Counted from the first letter of the stretch, positions 10,284 to 23,200 are shown. The stretch is 64,000 nucleotides of DNA from Halichondria panicea (GCF_963675165.1 NC_087384.1:855001-919000), one strand, 5' to 3'. Numbers and translations: made by a program. The notes: generated from the sequence alone by a model not told the origin.

Positions 10284-12882
10284 ATGCATTTTAAAATAAG
10301 CATAGCCATAGTAGTAGTTAAAGTTTTAGCCATGATAGCTTTACATACTCTACAGGTATCATGCCAAGTCAACTTGACAGCAAACTTTGATACACAAGAC
10401 AGTATCATCGAAGGAACAATAATTACTCTGACGTGCAGAGTTGAGGACCGTAACAATGGACATGGAGCAACAATAATAAGTGGTAGCCAAGCTATATTCA
10501 ATTGCCCAAGTTTCAATACAGTTCATAGCAATAGAATCTACTTAGTGCACATACATTTGCACACTGCCATAGCAGAGTGTGGAGAGCTCGTTTTTGGTCG
10601 AATAGTGGAGGTGCAAAATGGAACAACAACTGTGTACATTGCCCAAATCTATATCGTCACAACAATTGCCATGAACGGAGGATATGTAGAATGCAGTGAA
10701 CTCGGACAGGATGGTAGTCAACAAATACAGCTGTCCAATATCATAGGTAGAGTGAATTATGACCGTTTATACTGTGCTTGTTCCAGTAACTATATATAGA
10801 TTATAGTGCCATTATCTATATAATCGTATAATGTGCTATTAGTGACTGATGGAGCTTGCATGTACAGCAATTAATCCCGTATCACATCCAGTTCAGTAAT
10901 TGTACGTCGCCATTGAAAGCATTAAATGAAAACTGCAGAGAACTCCATCATGCATAGAAATCAATAACATCATCATGGTTACTCGTGCAATAAGCACTTC
11001 TAAGCACTATAATTATAGCAAGGTTAATATAGCACTCGGCTACACCTTGTGTGCAATTAGAAGCCTTGCCGCTATACTTGTGTTATTATAATCCCATATC
11101 GCACTATTTTAATTGCACTTTTAGCTACCATGGATTATATACACACACGTATACACAACACTGTTTATATGCATGCAGTTCTTCTTGGTCCTCTTGCTGT
11201 GAAGTTTCCATCTAATGATACATTTTTCATTTATTGGAACCAATCCAATGAGAGTGCCACTCGGATTGCACATTACTCCATCAATGTGACTGGAGAGGAC
11301 TGTGGTAACTGCACCAACCTTGATAGGATTGTGAGCAATGTCACTAACCAGCTTTCATGCACTGGGTGGGAGCCCAATGGACAGGTTTGCAATGTTACTG
11401 TCACGGCAGTCGCTTCTGTACAACGATTGAACTTTTCAAGTCTAGCCACAGTCTATTTACAAAGTGAGTCAGTTAATATATATATATCACAGTAAAAACA
11501 GATTTGTTATATTAACATAAAACATCTCAAATGAAATTTAATGTAGAAACGACATACTTTTCTGTTATAATGACACTAAAATACGATGATGCATCCCATA
11601 TAACATAATATGTGTTTTTACTTATATACCTATACCGGTATAATATACATGCATGCGTGCTTGTGCTTATTTAATTTACGCTAAAGCAGTTAAATTTTAC
11701 TCGAGTCCATTTCATACACTACTCACATCTATCTCGGCACATGGTACAGCTCCCACGGCTCCTTTCTTGGAGGAACTAATACCTGTCTATTCATATGACC
11801 GCGAGGAACTTCAAAGCGTGGAAATATTGCTGGCTGTAAGTTATCATGAATGCGTGGTCATGATCATAAGGATACTATCTATACAGGCTGACTCCACTGT
11901 TGACCCTAATGACCTTCCCATTACGTTTCAAGTGAATGTGGAGCGTTCTAGTCAGGACGATATTCCAATTAGCTGCTTTTTCAATTTTTCTGCCAAAAGT
12001 AAATGCAGTACAACTTATGCTCAAAAATATCGCTGTGGAATTAATTTCTCTGTTAGGCGTTGTTCGCAGTTACTTTTTCAACAAGAACAAGAAGCAGCCA
12101 ACTATCAAATCAGATTCTTTGCAGAAACTAGCATCGGGAGATCTCTAAGTGCAAATTCTAGTGTACTAGGTAAGTTGAACTTTGCACTATACTCTCATGC
12201 AGTATATAGATCTAGGCTGTAAGTTTATAATTATGCATCATCATAATATATTTACATGCAGCTTATGCTAACTTAGCGGTGCGGCTCTTGATTGAGCCAC
12301 AGCAAGCCCAAGAAGAGTTTAGTTACATCTCTATCATCTTTCAACAAATACATGCGAAAGTTAGTTCCAAGATCAAGTATGGTCCCAACTGCCAGGCTCT
12401 TGACAATCAAGCATCTAGTGTTGATTTTATTGTGACTACAGTGACGTTTCCTGTTTCTATCACTGACAAAATTTGCTTCATTGTCGTAATCAACAACACT
12501 TTTCAGTCTTATATAATTCAAGGAAACTTTACCATAATAAGCAATGAAACATCGACGACTTTCTCAGGTAATCTTGCTAGATCTATATAGCATTGAGCGT
12601 GTGTCCTCCATTATATAATTTTATGCAGGTACATCAGATTTAACCACCTCCGATTCAACTACTTCTTTTTCAACTAACTATGATTCAACCATCTCAACAC
12701 TACTGGTGATAATTGGATTTCTTACCACTCTTTTTGTTGCCGCTTTGCTAGTCATTCTAGTGCTGCTACTAGTATACCTTTGTAAACGATGGCAACAAAA
12801 GAAATCTGAAGATAAGTATAACCTGTCATCCTGGCAAGATAATGAACAAATTAAACTCAAGAAGTTGTGCAGTAGGCAGTAG
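10284..12882 (+). CDS. A1: Ig-like/FN3-like single-pass receptor
   Basis: Six exons: 10284-10746, 11179-11463, 11750-11835, 11887-12169, 12262-12567 and 12629-12882, 558 residues. All junctions are GT-AG with phases 1,1,0,1,1, and the frame stays open. Exon 1 holds a signal peptide (to about VSCQ) and a diverged Ig-like domain with FNCPS and MNGGYVEC motifs. Exon 2 is an FN3-like domain with GEDCGNCTNL and SCTGWEPNGQVCNVTV. Exons 3-4 and 5 encode two more cysteine-containing sandwich-like segments. The last exon has a Ser/Thr-rich stalk, a helix of about 25 residues (VIIGFLTTLFVAALLVILVL) and a 37-residue tail with one tyrosine (DKYNLS). Many N-glycosylation sequons are present. Ligand and function are unknown. 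Its close paralogues are A2 and A3. Confidence 0.8.
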
Positions 12883-13394
12883 ATCATGCACACAGATATG
12901 CATATATATAGTGCATAATTATATATATATATGATAGGCAACATCTCATATAATGTAACATCAGCTAATGACGCACCACCTCCACACTGTCCTTGTGTGT
13001 ATGTAGTGCATGTAGTGCATGCTCAGTTAACTTGTTTCAATAATAATTAAGCCAATTGCATCATGCAATCTGCGCTGTGCTAATGCCTCTCGCCATATTT
13101 TGCTTCGCTCAGAGTAACAGACAGAAGAGGCATTTGTATAAATGTTGTGTTACAAAATAAATCGCCTCGAAGTTACTATACCGGGTATTGAAACCAGCGG
13201 CTAAGCAGCAAGTAACACTGAGGAATAAATAAAAAAAAGACTAGAGGCTTGCTGAAATGTGGACTATAGGATCACAGCAAAGTCAGCAAAGAATCCTGGA
13301 GTCTCAGAAATAATTATGGCCCTGTTGTTTCGATTCCAGGCCGCCGCTGGGAAAAGAAGAGGCTGGTTTCGAGGGCGGCTTGGAATTCTCAGTG
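12883..13394. other. A1-B1 intergenic spacer
   Basis: No gene is seen. It contains a GCTAATGCCTCTCGCC repeat (about 13080), an ATCACAGCAAAGTCAGCAAA block related to the 0.7-kb tandem units (about 13269), and a GATTCCAGGCCGCC word (about 13340) of a short repeat family found at 23420, 27570 and 47945. B1 starts 512 bp after the A1 stop. Confidence 0.5.
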
Positions 13395-15120
13395 ATGAAG
13401 GTAGCAGTTGACCTAGTTGTTACACCTTTATATCTTTTTGAATCAGGTAAGTACTCTGATTAACTGCTTGTCCGTATGAATAATTCTATCTTGGTTATGC
13501 AGTTCTCTTGGCTTACTGCAGTCAAGAGACACTCCTCAACAAGAAGCAAACTTCTGGTTGCTACAGTGCTAATGATACTGTTGCATTCGTGTGTACTGTA
13601 ATGGATTCTAGTCACTATGATGGAACAGACTGGAGTGGCACTGCTTTCAACTGCCCTTCAGCAAACTCAATCATTAGCAACATGATCTTTTTGCCACATG
13701 AGCATTTCAGTTCTGTTGCACGTGGCACTTGCAACAATGGCACAATTGTTGCAGAGGGTACAGAAGTGAATGGTTCATTCTATATGTCAACGCTTACTAT
13801 AGCGCCAGTTACCCTAGACATGACTGGGCAAACCATCATCTGTTCAGTTTCAGGGATTATCCTAATCGGTACGGGTAATACAAGTAGTTTCTTTAGTATC
13901 ATGTCACCAGCCGAGGGTTTGCACTTTAGTGCTCTAGTTAGAATGGTATTGGCATGCAACAAAAGAAAACGAAACAACTTTTGCATTTCGTAACGTCATT
14001 ATGACCCTTTACCTACTGTTGCACTAATAATTGCAGTAGTGAATGTGTTGCATTTTGAACATAGATGAGAATGGATTCACAATCAAGTATGTGATTGTAT
14101 ACACTCACTCATCACTGGGAAGTGAGCCGATGGAGATTCTGTTGGACTGTGCCTCAAGAACTGAATGTACACACATCCTCAATGTTAATAACTCTCATGG
14201 GGAGTACTCAATAGCAACTGGTGCTGTGACTCCAGTGGGAAAAGCAATCCAACAGGACAACTCCACCATAACGATTGGTGAGTTTACATGCAATATTATA
14301 ACGACTTGTTTTTGTAAAAATTGAGTTTCATATGATTTGATATACTATACTTTTCTTTATATAGGAACAAACACTTTTGTACGAGTTACTGTTGATGTAT
14401 TTCAGAGTTTCACAGCTGTCAACTGTTTTTTCTTCGACAAATACAATCAAATATCCTGTGAAGTAGAGTACAGCCAAGATTGCGATACCCTTATTCAGAA
14501 AAAAAGAAATGGAGCTTCAATTAATGAGTCAGATGTGGCTATACTTCTTAATGATGTCTTACCATCAACACAATACTGCTTTGTCTTGACAGCTGAAAAT
14601 CAAACGTATACTGTGAAAATACAAGGACAATTCACAGGTGAGTTGATAATAACTGAAACTTGTAAGCCCATGCATGTTCTATATTCCAGGACACAGTGTA
14701 GAAAGCACCCTCGTGATAAGCACAAGCATAACTACACACTTTACTCCAGGATACAATGTGGTAGAGAGCAATCTCAGCATAAGCATAATAACAAGTGTCA
14801 CCATCTTTGTAGCTTTAGTCTCTCTAATAACACTCATTGCAATCATTATTGTCTGTTACAAGAAAAAGAGAAGCTCAAAAAGTGATGAATCTATAGAACC
14901 TGTTTATTACTCCGTTGTAAGGCCCGTGGCTGAGGAAGTCACACCTGATCCAACTTATGATGAGATCTCAGTAGCTGTGAAAACATGGAGGGATATCACC
15001 ACGGAAGCCAACGAAGCATACCACCCCGTGTCAGTGCAACCTAACGAGGCCTACCAAACAACCAACATCATGCAACCTAACGAGGCCTACCAACCAACAA
15101 ACATCATGCATGATAATTAG
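13395..15120 (+). CDS. B1: tyrosine-tailed Ig-like receptor lacking its FN3 exon
   Basis: Exons by comparison with B2: leader 13395-13446, Ig-like 13503-13868, then 14065-14277, 14365-14637 and 14690-15120. The FN3 exon and the short exon after it are missing. About 195 bp of unrelated sequence, including a piece of the 0.7-kb tandem repeat (13903-13939), takes their place. A GTACGG donor at 13869 and an ATAG acceptor at 14064 would rejoin the remaining exons in frame, giving 444 residues. The ectodomain keeps WSGTAFNCPS. The membrane segment is about VTIFVALVSLITLIAIIIVC. The tail has VYYSVV, TYDEIS and three NEAY motifs, one from a local duplication. It may be a shortened functional gene or a young pseudogene; transcripts would tell. 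Confidence 0.65.
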
Positions 15121-15256
15121 TCTATATATATCTCACACCCAGCTTGAATTTTTTCATGGACGCTATATAGATCAAGTCAGTTGCAGGTAGATATAATTAT
15201 GTTTCCACCAGTTTCCATTTAAACATTGTGTGTGTTTTAATAATTATTACATACCA

Positions 15257-15497
15257 CGTGTTTAGCGGGAAATTTTCGCGAGTGCATATTTTCGCTATTT
15301 GGCTCCAGAGCCCTCAACATAAATTTTCGTGGGTTCTAATATTTGCGTTTCAATGCCAAGAAACCACACCCACCAATATAGCTTTGAATGTGAAAATACC
15401 GGTGTGTGGGAGTAAATCCCTGTTTTAATTTTTGCGTTACTGCTCTGCCCTTGAAAAACGCGAAGTTTTGCACCCCACGAAAATTTCCCGCTATACA
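15257..15497. mobile_element. MITE with TAGCGGGAAATTTTCG ends
   Basis: A 240-bp element whose left end (TTTAGCGGGAAATTTTCGCG) is inverted at the right (CACGAAAATTTCCCGCTATA). It lies 140 bp after B1. A truncated copy sits at the same place after B2 (45741-45867), whereas the flank of B3 (about 60710-60730) runs straight through without it. It therefore inserted before cassettes 1 and 2 separated but after their split from cassette 3. Confidence 0.8.
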
Positions 15498-15683
15498 AGT
15501 ACATAGAGTTCAGAATTCAGCAAGTCTACATGTACATGCACATGTAAAAATATACAAATGCATGTATAGCTAGATAGTTTTGCAGTTTGTAGACACATGC
15601 TATAACAGTATAACCAAAATAAAAGCAGGAGGAGCTCTAAAACACAAATGTCAATTCGAGGGATGATTGTGTCCTTTGACTGA

Positions 15684-15795
15684 CTAGTTGAAGTGCTGGT
15701 AGATGGTAACTAGGAAGGTCATGATGCTCCTAGAGTCTGGAATCGTCACCATCACCATGTCCTCTATGTCCAACATCTCTAGAATGCCCGCTTCC
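15684..15795 (-). pseudogene. Orphan copy of the last exon of a smoothelin-like CH-domain gene
   Basis: This 112-bp minus-strand exon is the same length as the terminal exon at 61018-60907, with the same CTCTCAG-like acceptor, phase and stop. It reads EAGILEMLDIEDMVMVTIPD followed by SRSIMTFLVTIYQHFN and stop, differing at three residues. No other exon of that gene is nearby. Homology continues into the upstream intron to about 15940. It shows that the duplicated block carrying the receptors also carried the 3' end of the neighbouring gene. The reading frame is undamaged despite isolation, which points to a recent duplication or to gene conversion. Confidence 0.85.
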
Positions 15796-16039
15796 CTGAG
15801 AGAGGCGATGCATGACGTGGGAGAGCATCAGTAGATATCATATGAATACATCATGTGATATAGAAGTCGAAAGCTGATCAAGAAGCACAAGACAATCCAA
15901 CTCAGACGTCCCTTCAAAATCTATATCATTTCGTCCTTTAAGAAAAAACACAGTGTGTGCATACTAAGCTACCTTAGGTGCAGTAACAAATGTAATGATT
16001 GCTTATAATGCATGCTCAACAATGATCATACTCAATACT

Positions 16040-16182
16040 TTCATTTTTGAGGCATTTTGCCATCCGTAATGTGGTGTCAATGGTGCATGGGAGTGACCAC
16101 ACAGGAGGGTCCAACATGCCTCCTACTAGAGTTTGTCCCTCATGGGCGTCTAGATAACTTCCTCTTCAGTAATGAGATGTAG
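16040..16182 (+). pseudogene. Receptor tyrosine kinase domain fragment
   Basis: The plus strand from 16084 reads CMGVTTQEGPTCLLLEFVPH then GRLDNFLFSNEM and stop. This matches the hinge region of metazoan receptor tyrosine kinases (pattern GV-x3-G-P-x-L-L-L-E-[FY]-x-P-H-G-x-L-x-x-F-L). The preceding strand 3 region (IRNVVSMV, cf. HPNVVS) is in another frame, so the piece carries at least one frameshift. No catalytic loop or DFG motif follows. It is a relic of a kinase exon between cassettes 1 and 2. No kinase domain belongs to the intact receptors here. Confidence 0.6.
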
Positions 16183-17086
16183 ACTAAGTGAATTTATTGG
16201 TTACGTGAGCTACTCCTTTTTAATTACTTACCATCATTTATAGCTGTTCAATAGGTGCTCTCTGGGCGCCTTTTCACACTATCACATAGATACTTCCTGC
16301 TCCAGTGCATGGTGTTGGCAGTTCACTGCCACCGAGCGACCTACCTTTCTTCTCTAACATAGTCACTGTGACCTCAAAGACATGGTCGAGAAGCCAACCA
16401 AGCATATCATCCTCAACGTAGCAAAGAACCACAGAGTGGTTACATCAGCGATGGACAGGTGTTCCTACACCCACTACCCTCGTATATCGACAACTCTTCG
16501 AAGGCAATAAAGAAGAACTGGAGGAACAGCGCCACTCAACAGAGCGTAATATTCACAGGTCTTCGTTTTATGGCAATGCCCTTGTGGTTTTGTTGGCAGG
16601 CTTGTATAGTTCTGTCCTTCCATCAATGATACAATGTACACGAGAGAGACAGTACTGGATACTCAGTTTGAGAGCAATAACTATGAGGGATATCTCCGTG
16701 GCGACCTGTCATCATGGAACCAAAAAAGAGCAGCTAATCATCTGAGGGGGAGGGGGAAAATTGGCCACACCCAAACTACGAGAGAGCAAGGGCATATATC
16801 ACATTAAATTTCCTGTGCCCTTGATCTGTACATCAATTACACCACATTAATTTTATTTGAAATAATAGTTCCGGATTTTTACAGTTGGCCTGCGGGATGA
16901 GAGCGTGGGTGGAGTCAGCCGGCAGCAAGAGGAAGGGGAGTGGCAGCACTAATGAGCTACCGAGGAGGACGAGACTAACTGCAGTGTTGCTAAGACTAGT
17001 GACCAATCAGATAGCAGTAGACTTTTGAGCAATTCTATAGAGAAGAATTGTGATATTTTGCTTCGTTCCTCATTCTTTGCATGTAC
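16183..17086. other. Inter-cassette spacer
   Basis: No gene is recognised. About 16297-16380 repeats the 4958-5030 segment (GTTGGCAGTTCACTGCCACC). Short open stretches around 16500-16720 could not be assigned. From about 16975 (ACTAGTGACCAATCAGATAG) the sequence becomes homologous to 52570 onward, marking the 3' edge shared by the C1 and C2 blocks. Confidence 0.5.
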
Positions 17087-17298
17087 CATATAGAGGGTAA
17101 TTTTGGTGGGGGTAAAATATTCGTGGTTTTTGTGGTTGGAGCTCTGACCACGAATATTTTACCCACGAATGAAGCGACCTTGCCTACCTTTACCTGCAGT
17201 GCAAGCAGCTACCACGAAAATATTACCCACGAAATGTCTCAATAATTTTATTGCTGAACCACAAATATTTTGTCCCCCGAAAATTATCCGCTATACGG
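17087..17298. mobile_element. MITE with GGTAATTTT / AAAATTATCCGCTATA ends, downstream of C1
   Basis: A palindromic MITE of about 210 bp: GGTAATTTTGG.. at one end and CCGAAAATTATCCGCTATAC at the other, with AATATTCGTGG arms meeting CCACGAATATTTT inside. Related copies lie at 21748-21945 and, truncated, at 52645-52785 and about 24400-24507. The 52645 copy occupies the same place after C2, so insertion predates the split of those two blocks. Confidence 0.8.
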
Positions 17299-17413
17299 TA
17301 TCTATTCAATATGCATGGTGCTAAAATTACACATCCTGTAACTACAATCTGAACAAATAAAAGTCACGATATACATGCATGAATATAATTATCAGTATAC
17401 TGTATTCTCGTTG

Positions 17414-19836
17414 CTAATTAATGGAGACACTATTCTGTGTAATAGTTTGTTGTAGTTCTATATTTAAATAAGATACATTACTCGCGCCACGGTCTCGGTC
17501 GTCAGGATCAGGCTCTACTGATCGCAAATCTTCACCAGCACCTGCATGCATGACACAACATGCCATAAAATTTAGCTATGATGTATACTGTTTCATTGAT
17601 AAATGCCTCTGAATAAGCACGCATGGTGTTTAGTAGGCAATAAAGAAGCCAATAAGAATTAATATTAAGCGTACTTAAGACATACATGCAGTTAGTGTTG
17701 TAGCTTACTATTTTTTCTCCTGTAACACAAACACTCTCCAAGTACTATTACTACCACCAACAACACCACAGCACTGGAACCAATAGTAGAGCCAATAATA
17801 AGCTTTGAATCTGAAAGGGAAATACACGTAAAATAATATGTAGCAATAAATGCTACTTACAATCAAAACAGCGACATCCATCCTGCAGAATATGACTTAT
17901 AGATGGTTGAAATGTTCCATTAGCACAGCGACTTTGACTTTGGTCTATAGTGCAATTACGGTCACAAGAAAAGTAAAGTGTTGAGTTGTGAGGAATCATT
18001 TCAATCCCACGTGGGATTTCACCATTGGTTGAGTTAATGTTCACCCTTGTAGAATTTGATGTTTTGAGTATGCATGGTAAGAGAATCAGTTCTTGTCTCT
18101 CAGTTCTGCCGAGTTCTAGTTCATTATGGAAAATCACGATGGAGTAGCAGATTGTGCCGGCTACAACAGGAACGCATGTTTTGTAGCCATCTTGCAGAGT
18201 GTAGTTGTTAGTACTGTTGGTTAACTCAGGATCAGATTCACAAGATCCCATATTGAACTGGACTTGGGCTTGAAAGATGTCACTTCTCTCATCACAGTGA
18301 CTGTTTATTGACACTTCAATGCACTGATCAGGAGTGACAGCAGAGCTTGTGTCTAACATGATAGTGTCTTCAACTGCGTAATTACATACAATTAATTTTT
18401 GCCGGTTCATACTAAAATGGTATACTATTATAGTGCCCAACAAAATCAAATTGCAAAGAAATCCCAAACATGCACCACTATTTATCACAAGTTGCTTATA
18501 AACTGCATGGCATATATAAACATGCCACTAACACGCATGTCTGCATGCATAATTATATAATACCTGAGAATTCTATCGAGTTATAAGCGAACTTGTTCTC
18601 CTCTTCTAAAGCCATAACCTCCACAGTAATATTCCAGATATCACCAACCAAACCATAATCTTCCCTCAATAACGTTGAATTGACGTATTTGGTTCTAACT
18701 TTTGAGTCTAACAGGGTATCCAAGACAGTGTGGTTGGACTGGTCTGAAATGGTTATCAGGAATCCCGAGAATGCACGTCTGCTCTCTTCAGAGAAGGCAT
18801 ACTGCATTATAATGATTAATTTATATCATAATTTGATACTTTAAGCCTTACAATCCATTCCACATAGATAGGAGGAGGGTTAGGGGTGAGTGAGCAAGTG
18901 ATGGACACTGTACTGTCCATTGGTGAATTTATTGGAGAATCTGTAAATGACATAAACACATGTAAATGCAGTTTTAAAATTCATGTAAAACTCACCAGTA
19001 GTTGCCTCAACAGGAAGACTGTCAAACGAACAATCTTTGCTCACTGTATTGACTTCAAAACAGCACATGTTATTATTTTCTTCAATACATGCCATACAAT
19101 CAGCTGTAAGTTCCGTTTTGTTGACAAACCCAGCTGCAGGGTTGCAGTGTCCACACTTCTTGCCATATCTAATTTTGTATCCTCCGATTCCACCAACACT
19201 TTCACTTGGAGGGAACCAGTCAAACTGGCAGCTTTGATCTAGTCTAGTTATTACCCTCACATGTGACGGTGGATTTGGAGGTACTAAGAAATTAAACAAA
19301 TGAACGTAATTTCAGTGTAAATTAAGGCATGCATGTAAGCTTTAAAAACACTTACCTCCAACTCTTATTGGAAATATTTCAGTGTGACCCAAGAACTGGC
19401 AACTAATGAAACTTCCATTCATTTCATGGTTAGATACAAATGTTATCACAGAAATTAGACTTTCGGAATTCTCTGTACAAGTCACGTTGGCAAAGTAGGG
19501 ACCACATACTCCAGTGTGTACTATCCCATGTATTAGTGGACATGGTGATGTTGGGAGAGCAAGGACATTGTTGGAAATACTGCTAACGCTTGGACAGTCA
19601 AAACCAACACCGTTCCACAAGAGTATACCATACACAGCTGGAACTTCACATTCGTATGTTATCATCGTCCCTTCATTGAAGCATTTTTCTGTGCTAGCTG
19701 CTAATTAATATAGCTTAATTCATTAATTTAACTAACCATTAATGTCTTGGTCCAGTCTAGAGAAGCTCATGTTCAGCAATTGCAGTAGTACAATCACTTT
19801 TACAATCAGTTGGTGATTAACTAGGATCAAATACAT
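17414..19836 (-). CDS. C1: Ig-like/FN3-like receptor with sushi-like membrane-proximal module
   Basis: Eight exons on the minus strand: 19836-19737, 19700-19356, 19283-18996, 18940-18852, 18801-18564, 18373-17861, 17810-17709 and 17541-17414; 600 residues, GT-AG throughout, phases 1,1,1,0,1,1,1. Exon 1 is a signal peptide (start MYLILV). Exon 2 is the Ig-like domain with WNGVGFDCPS and MNGSFISC. Exon 3 is FN3-like with KKCGHCNPAAG. Exons 4-5 form a split third domain. Exon 6 ends in a sushi-like segment (IPRGIEM..LYFSCDRNCTI..GTFQPS..DGCRC). The helix is in exon 7 (SSAVVLLVVVVIVLG). The tail of about 45 residues is acidic with one tyrosine, SYLN, a Grb2-SH2-like Y-x-N. The start codon lies 423 bp from that of A2 on the other strand. 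Confidence 0.8.
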
Positions 19837-20258
19837 GGCCATGCATACGCTTCAAGATGTTTCCCTTTTCACCTATACATGCACATTAATGATGATAGCT
19901 ATAATTATAATATGAAACAAATTACCTGGGCCGTCAGCATATAAAGCACAGTACGTCAGCTTGCCCCGGTCTTGGTAGCTAGATGCAATATGTGAGTTTT
20001 GATCATCCACGGCCAGTATAGTGTATACATGCACTGCATGCCGCTTATAATGTATGTGATGATTCTACTTTTATAAAGATGCCATGTGTGGGACATGTGT
20101 GCATGTGGGATATGTATTATGAATGTATTTGCACTTGGAGTTACACCTGCATGTGAATTTACTTAACACACAGTCTCATGACCTTATTATTATTTGCTAT
20201 CTGCCTATGATATATGGCAATGCTGCTATAAACTTTGTCAATGTCACAATTAAGAACT
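19837..20258. promoter_or_regulatory. Putative bidirectional promoter region, cassette 2
   Basis: This 422-bp interval separates the start codons of C1 (minus) and A2 (plus). GTCTCATGA lies at 20173-20181, as in cassette 3 (55993-56001) and inverted in cassette 1. A CATGTGTGGGACATGTGTGC block at about 20087 resembles one at about 10060. The tight, conserved head-to-head spacing suggests co-expression, which is inference. Confidence 0.5.
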
Positions 20259-23200
20259 ATGGATTTTAGAAAATTAAGCATTGTAGTGCTTTTAGCATCC
20301 CAATTAGTATCATGCCAAGTCAACTTAACAAGAAACTTTGATCCAGACTGCATCATTGAAGGAACAGTGGTTACTCTGACATGCACGGTTGAGGAGGACC
20401 GTAACGATGGATCAGTGGCAACAATAATAAGTGGTAGCCCAGTTATATTCGATTGCCCAAGTGTCAATACAGTTGAAGATAATAGGCTTTACTTAGAACA
20501 CTCGGCAAATACATCTACCATAGCTGTTTGCGGAGATTTTGTTTCAGGCCGATTAATGGAGGTGCGAAATGGATCATACATCGCCCAAATCAGCATTACC
20601 ACTACAATTGCCATGAATGGAGGAAATGTAGAATGCTGTGTACTTGGAATACAAGATTGTCGACAAATACAGCTGGACAATATCAAAGGTATAATAACAC
20701 ACATGCATGCATGCAATCACATACATGCTTGCATGCAATATTAGTACTGGCAAGTCCTTAGATTGTCTGTATGTAGTCTCATGAATCAGCTGCCATGCAT
20801 GCCCTTGGCCTTCCTATATAGGGGAGAGATTGTCTGAGCTTTAGTAAACTTTTTGGTAAGGTCAGAATTCCGACTTGACCAATCACATGTCAAGGATTGA
20901 GGAAATAATAAGAATGAAATAAAGCGTATATGCGTTCTATGTAGTGGGGCGCATTTAGCTAGCGCTGGCGTATATTGCTATGAATCACAAGGGCAGGGTG
21001 TTAGCTAGTCAGCCTAACACTATTATATTTAGTTACAGTCAAGGAGTTCTAGTATAACTTGAGTTGACTGCACTATATAAAGACACAGAAAAAGGAGGGA
21101 TAGGAACGGAGTGATGCACGTACGTGATGCTTTTACATTGAATCTGTATGTGAAGCCTCGAAAACTATCCGTTTTTCGCCCTATAAACGAGGCTTACATT
21201 CCAGTAGAGTAACTGAGTTATAAGCTTCTAGGTGCTGATTTTCTGAGGTATTTAATTATTGCTATAACGTGTATATAGCCGAGCGTGCTGGTTATAACTA
21301 CTAGATCTACTATACAATAGGTATATTAAGTGAGTTGCACAGAATAGAAGCACATTTTCGTGTTGTTTATTATGAAACTGTGTGTATAATTATGCTTATA
21401 ACTTTGGGTGTGGTCAGTCATTAGTACTACATGTGGCTCACAGACTGGGCATGTTATGATGTCTCAATGAAACACTTATTTTTAACGAGTTAGCCGGCAA
21501 AATAGCCTCGTTTATATAATTCTAATTATAGGGCGTAACATGTATAGTTTTCGAGTCTTTACTGCTGTGCAGATTCAATGTAAACGTGCACTGCTTCCAT
21601 TACCAATCCCTCTTCCTCTTACACAGTCTCGAATAAACTTTATAATTTGAGGAGCACCCCATTGAGAAATTGCTTCCTACGCCACTGCTTTAGTTTGCAT
21701 ATAAACGGCAACCTTTGCATGCATTAGCCTTGTTTGGCTACCATATATAGCCAGTAATTTTTGGGGGCAAAACATTCGTGGTTGAGCAATATTTACACTT
21801 TGTTGATAATATTTCGTGGTTGCTGCTTACACTGCAGATAAAGGTAGGGAAAGTCGCTTCATTCGTGGGTAAAATATTTGTGTCAACGCTTCAACCACGA
21901 AAACCACGAATATTTTGTCCACCGGAAATTATCCGCTATCATAATAATACATTACCTGCAGCCTAGAGAGTAAAATCTACAATAGGGGGAGTATTTGTAC
22001 TTAAGGTTGGAAGAAATTGTGCTGATACCATTGTATAGGTGAATGTAAGCTACAACATTATTCAAAAATATTTTCCCAAAAGTTTTGGTGTAGTGGGAAG
22101 GAGAAAATGGGGATGATCATAAAAAAATGTGTGTATAACATCAAGTATCTCCGGAACTAAAGTATTTCTGGACAAATTTTTGTATCAAAAAATTAACAAT
22201 AATAATTATGCAAAACAATTAGACTTTATCTACATCAAATTTGCTTGAGTTCCATCGCTAAGCAAAAAGGCACCCAAAAAAACTCAATAATTGAGTAGTA
22301 ATCAGTTTGTGTACTTATGTAAACTTTACGAAACCAAGGGCGTATAAAAGAAGAGAGGGCATGCAACTCCTATATGAGCAGAGTTCAAACGTGGGCGGAT
22401 GAATGTGCATGATTGTGCATGAAATGCTAAAAATAGACATTTCTATTTTTAGCACTTCATGCAAATGCACACATTCCTCCGCCCACGTTTGAACTCTGCT
22501 AGCTACGTGTACTGATAGTGGAGTTGCATGCCCTCTCTTCTTTTATACGCCCTTGACGAAACCATGCATATGTTAGATAAATTATTCAGGAATGTTGTGC
22601 CAGAGTTCCCTTATATATACCTTAGCCAACAACGATTGGTCTTTTCCATCACTATAAGCGATTGTCCACTATAGAACATTTTTGCTCTTATATAAACCAC
22701 CACATACCCATCACTTTTGGTTTCCATGGAAACAATTTTGGGTATTTATGTTTGAGTATTCACAATGGTACGGTAGAACCTCGCTAATCCGAATAGAGCT
22801 AGAATAGTCTTTATCTCAACTTTCTTCCCAATACAGTGAGTCTTGTTGAGCTCTCTCTTCGTTTTCTTTACAGTGGACATTGTCTTGAGAGTTTATCAAT
22901 AAAATTATTGCTGATTCAGCTAAGCAATTTACATTGCGCATGCACAGTTCTCTATTCTACTGACACCAGCAAATACGAAACGTGATCCCCGAGTATACGT
23001 TGAAGTTAGCCGCTCCTTCTCATGCAGGCTACCTATTGCTTTCAAGCCCTTATATTTTTCAAAATATTGTTATTAGGCCTATATAAATGCATGCACACAA
23101 TAATTTTTATAAATTGTATATGCAGCTTCTTTTGCTCCTCCTATCATATATGTGGAATTTCCATATGATGCTACATTTTTTGTTCACTGGAACGCGGTAA

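Noticed and set aside
16370-16720. Short open stretches on the plus strand between cassettes 1 and 2
   Set aside because: No recognisable motif and several stops; kept as unassigned spacer.
19100-19180. CGHC in C1 as a thioredoxin/PDI active site
   Set aside because: It lies in an FN3-like loop where the paralogues have CGNC or CGQC with further cysteines and lacks a thioredoxin fold context; a structural disulfide is more likely.
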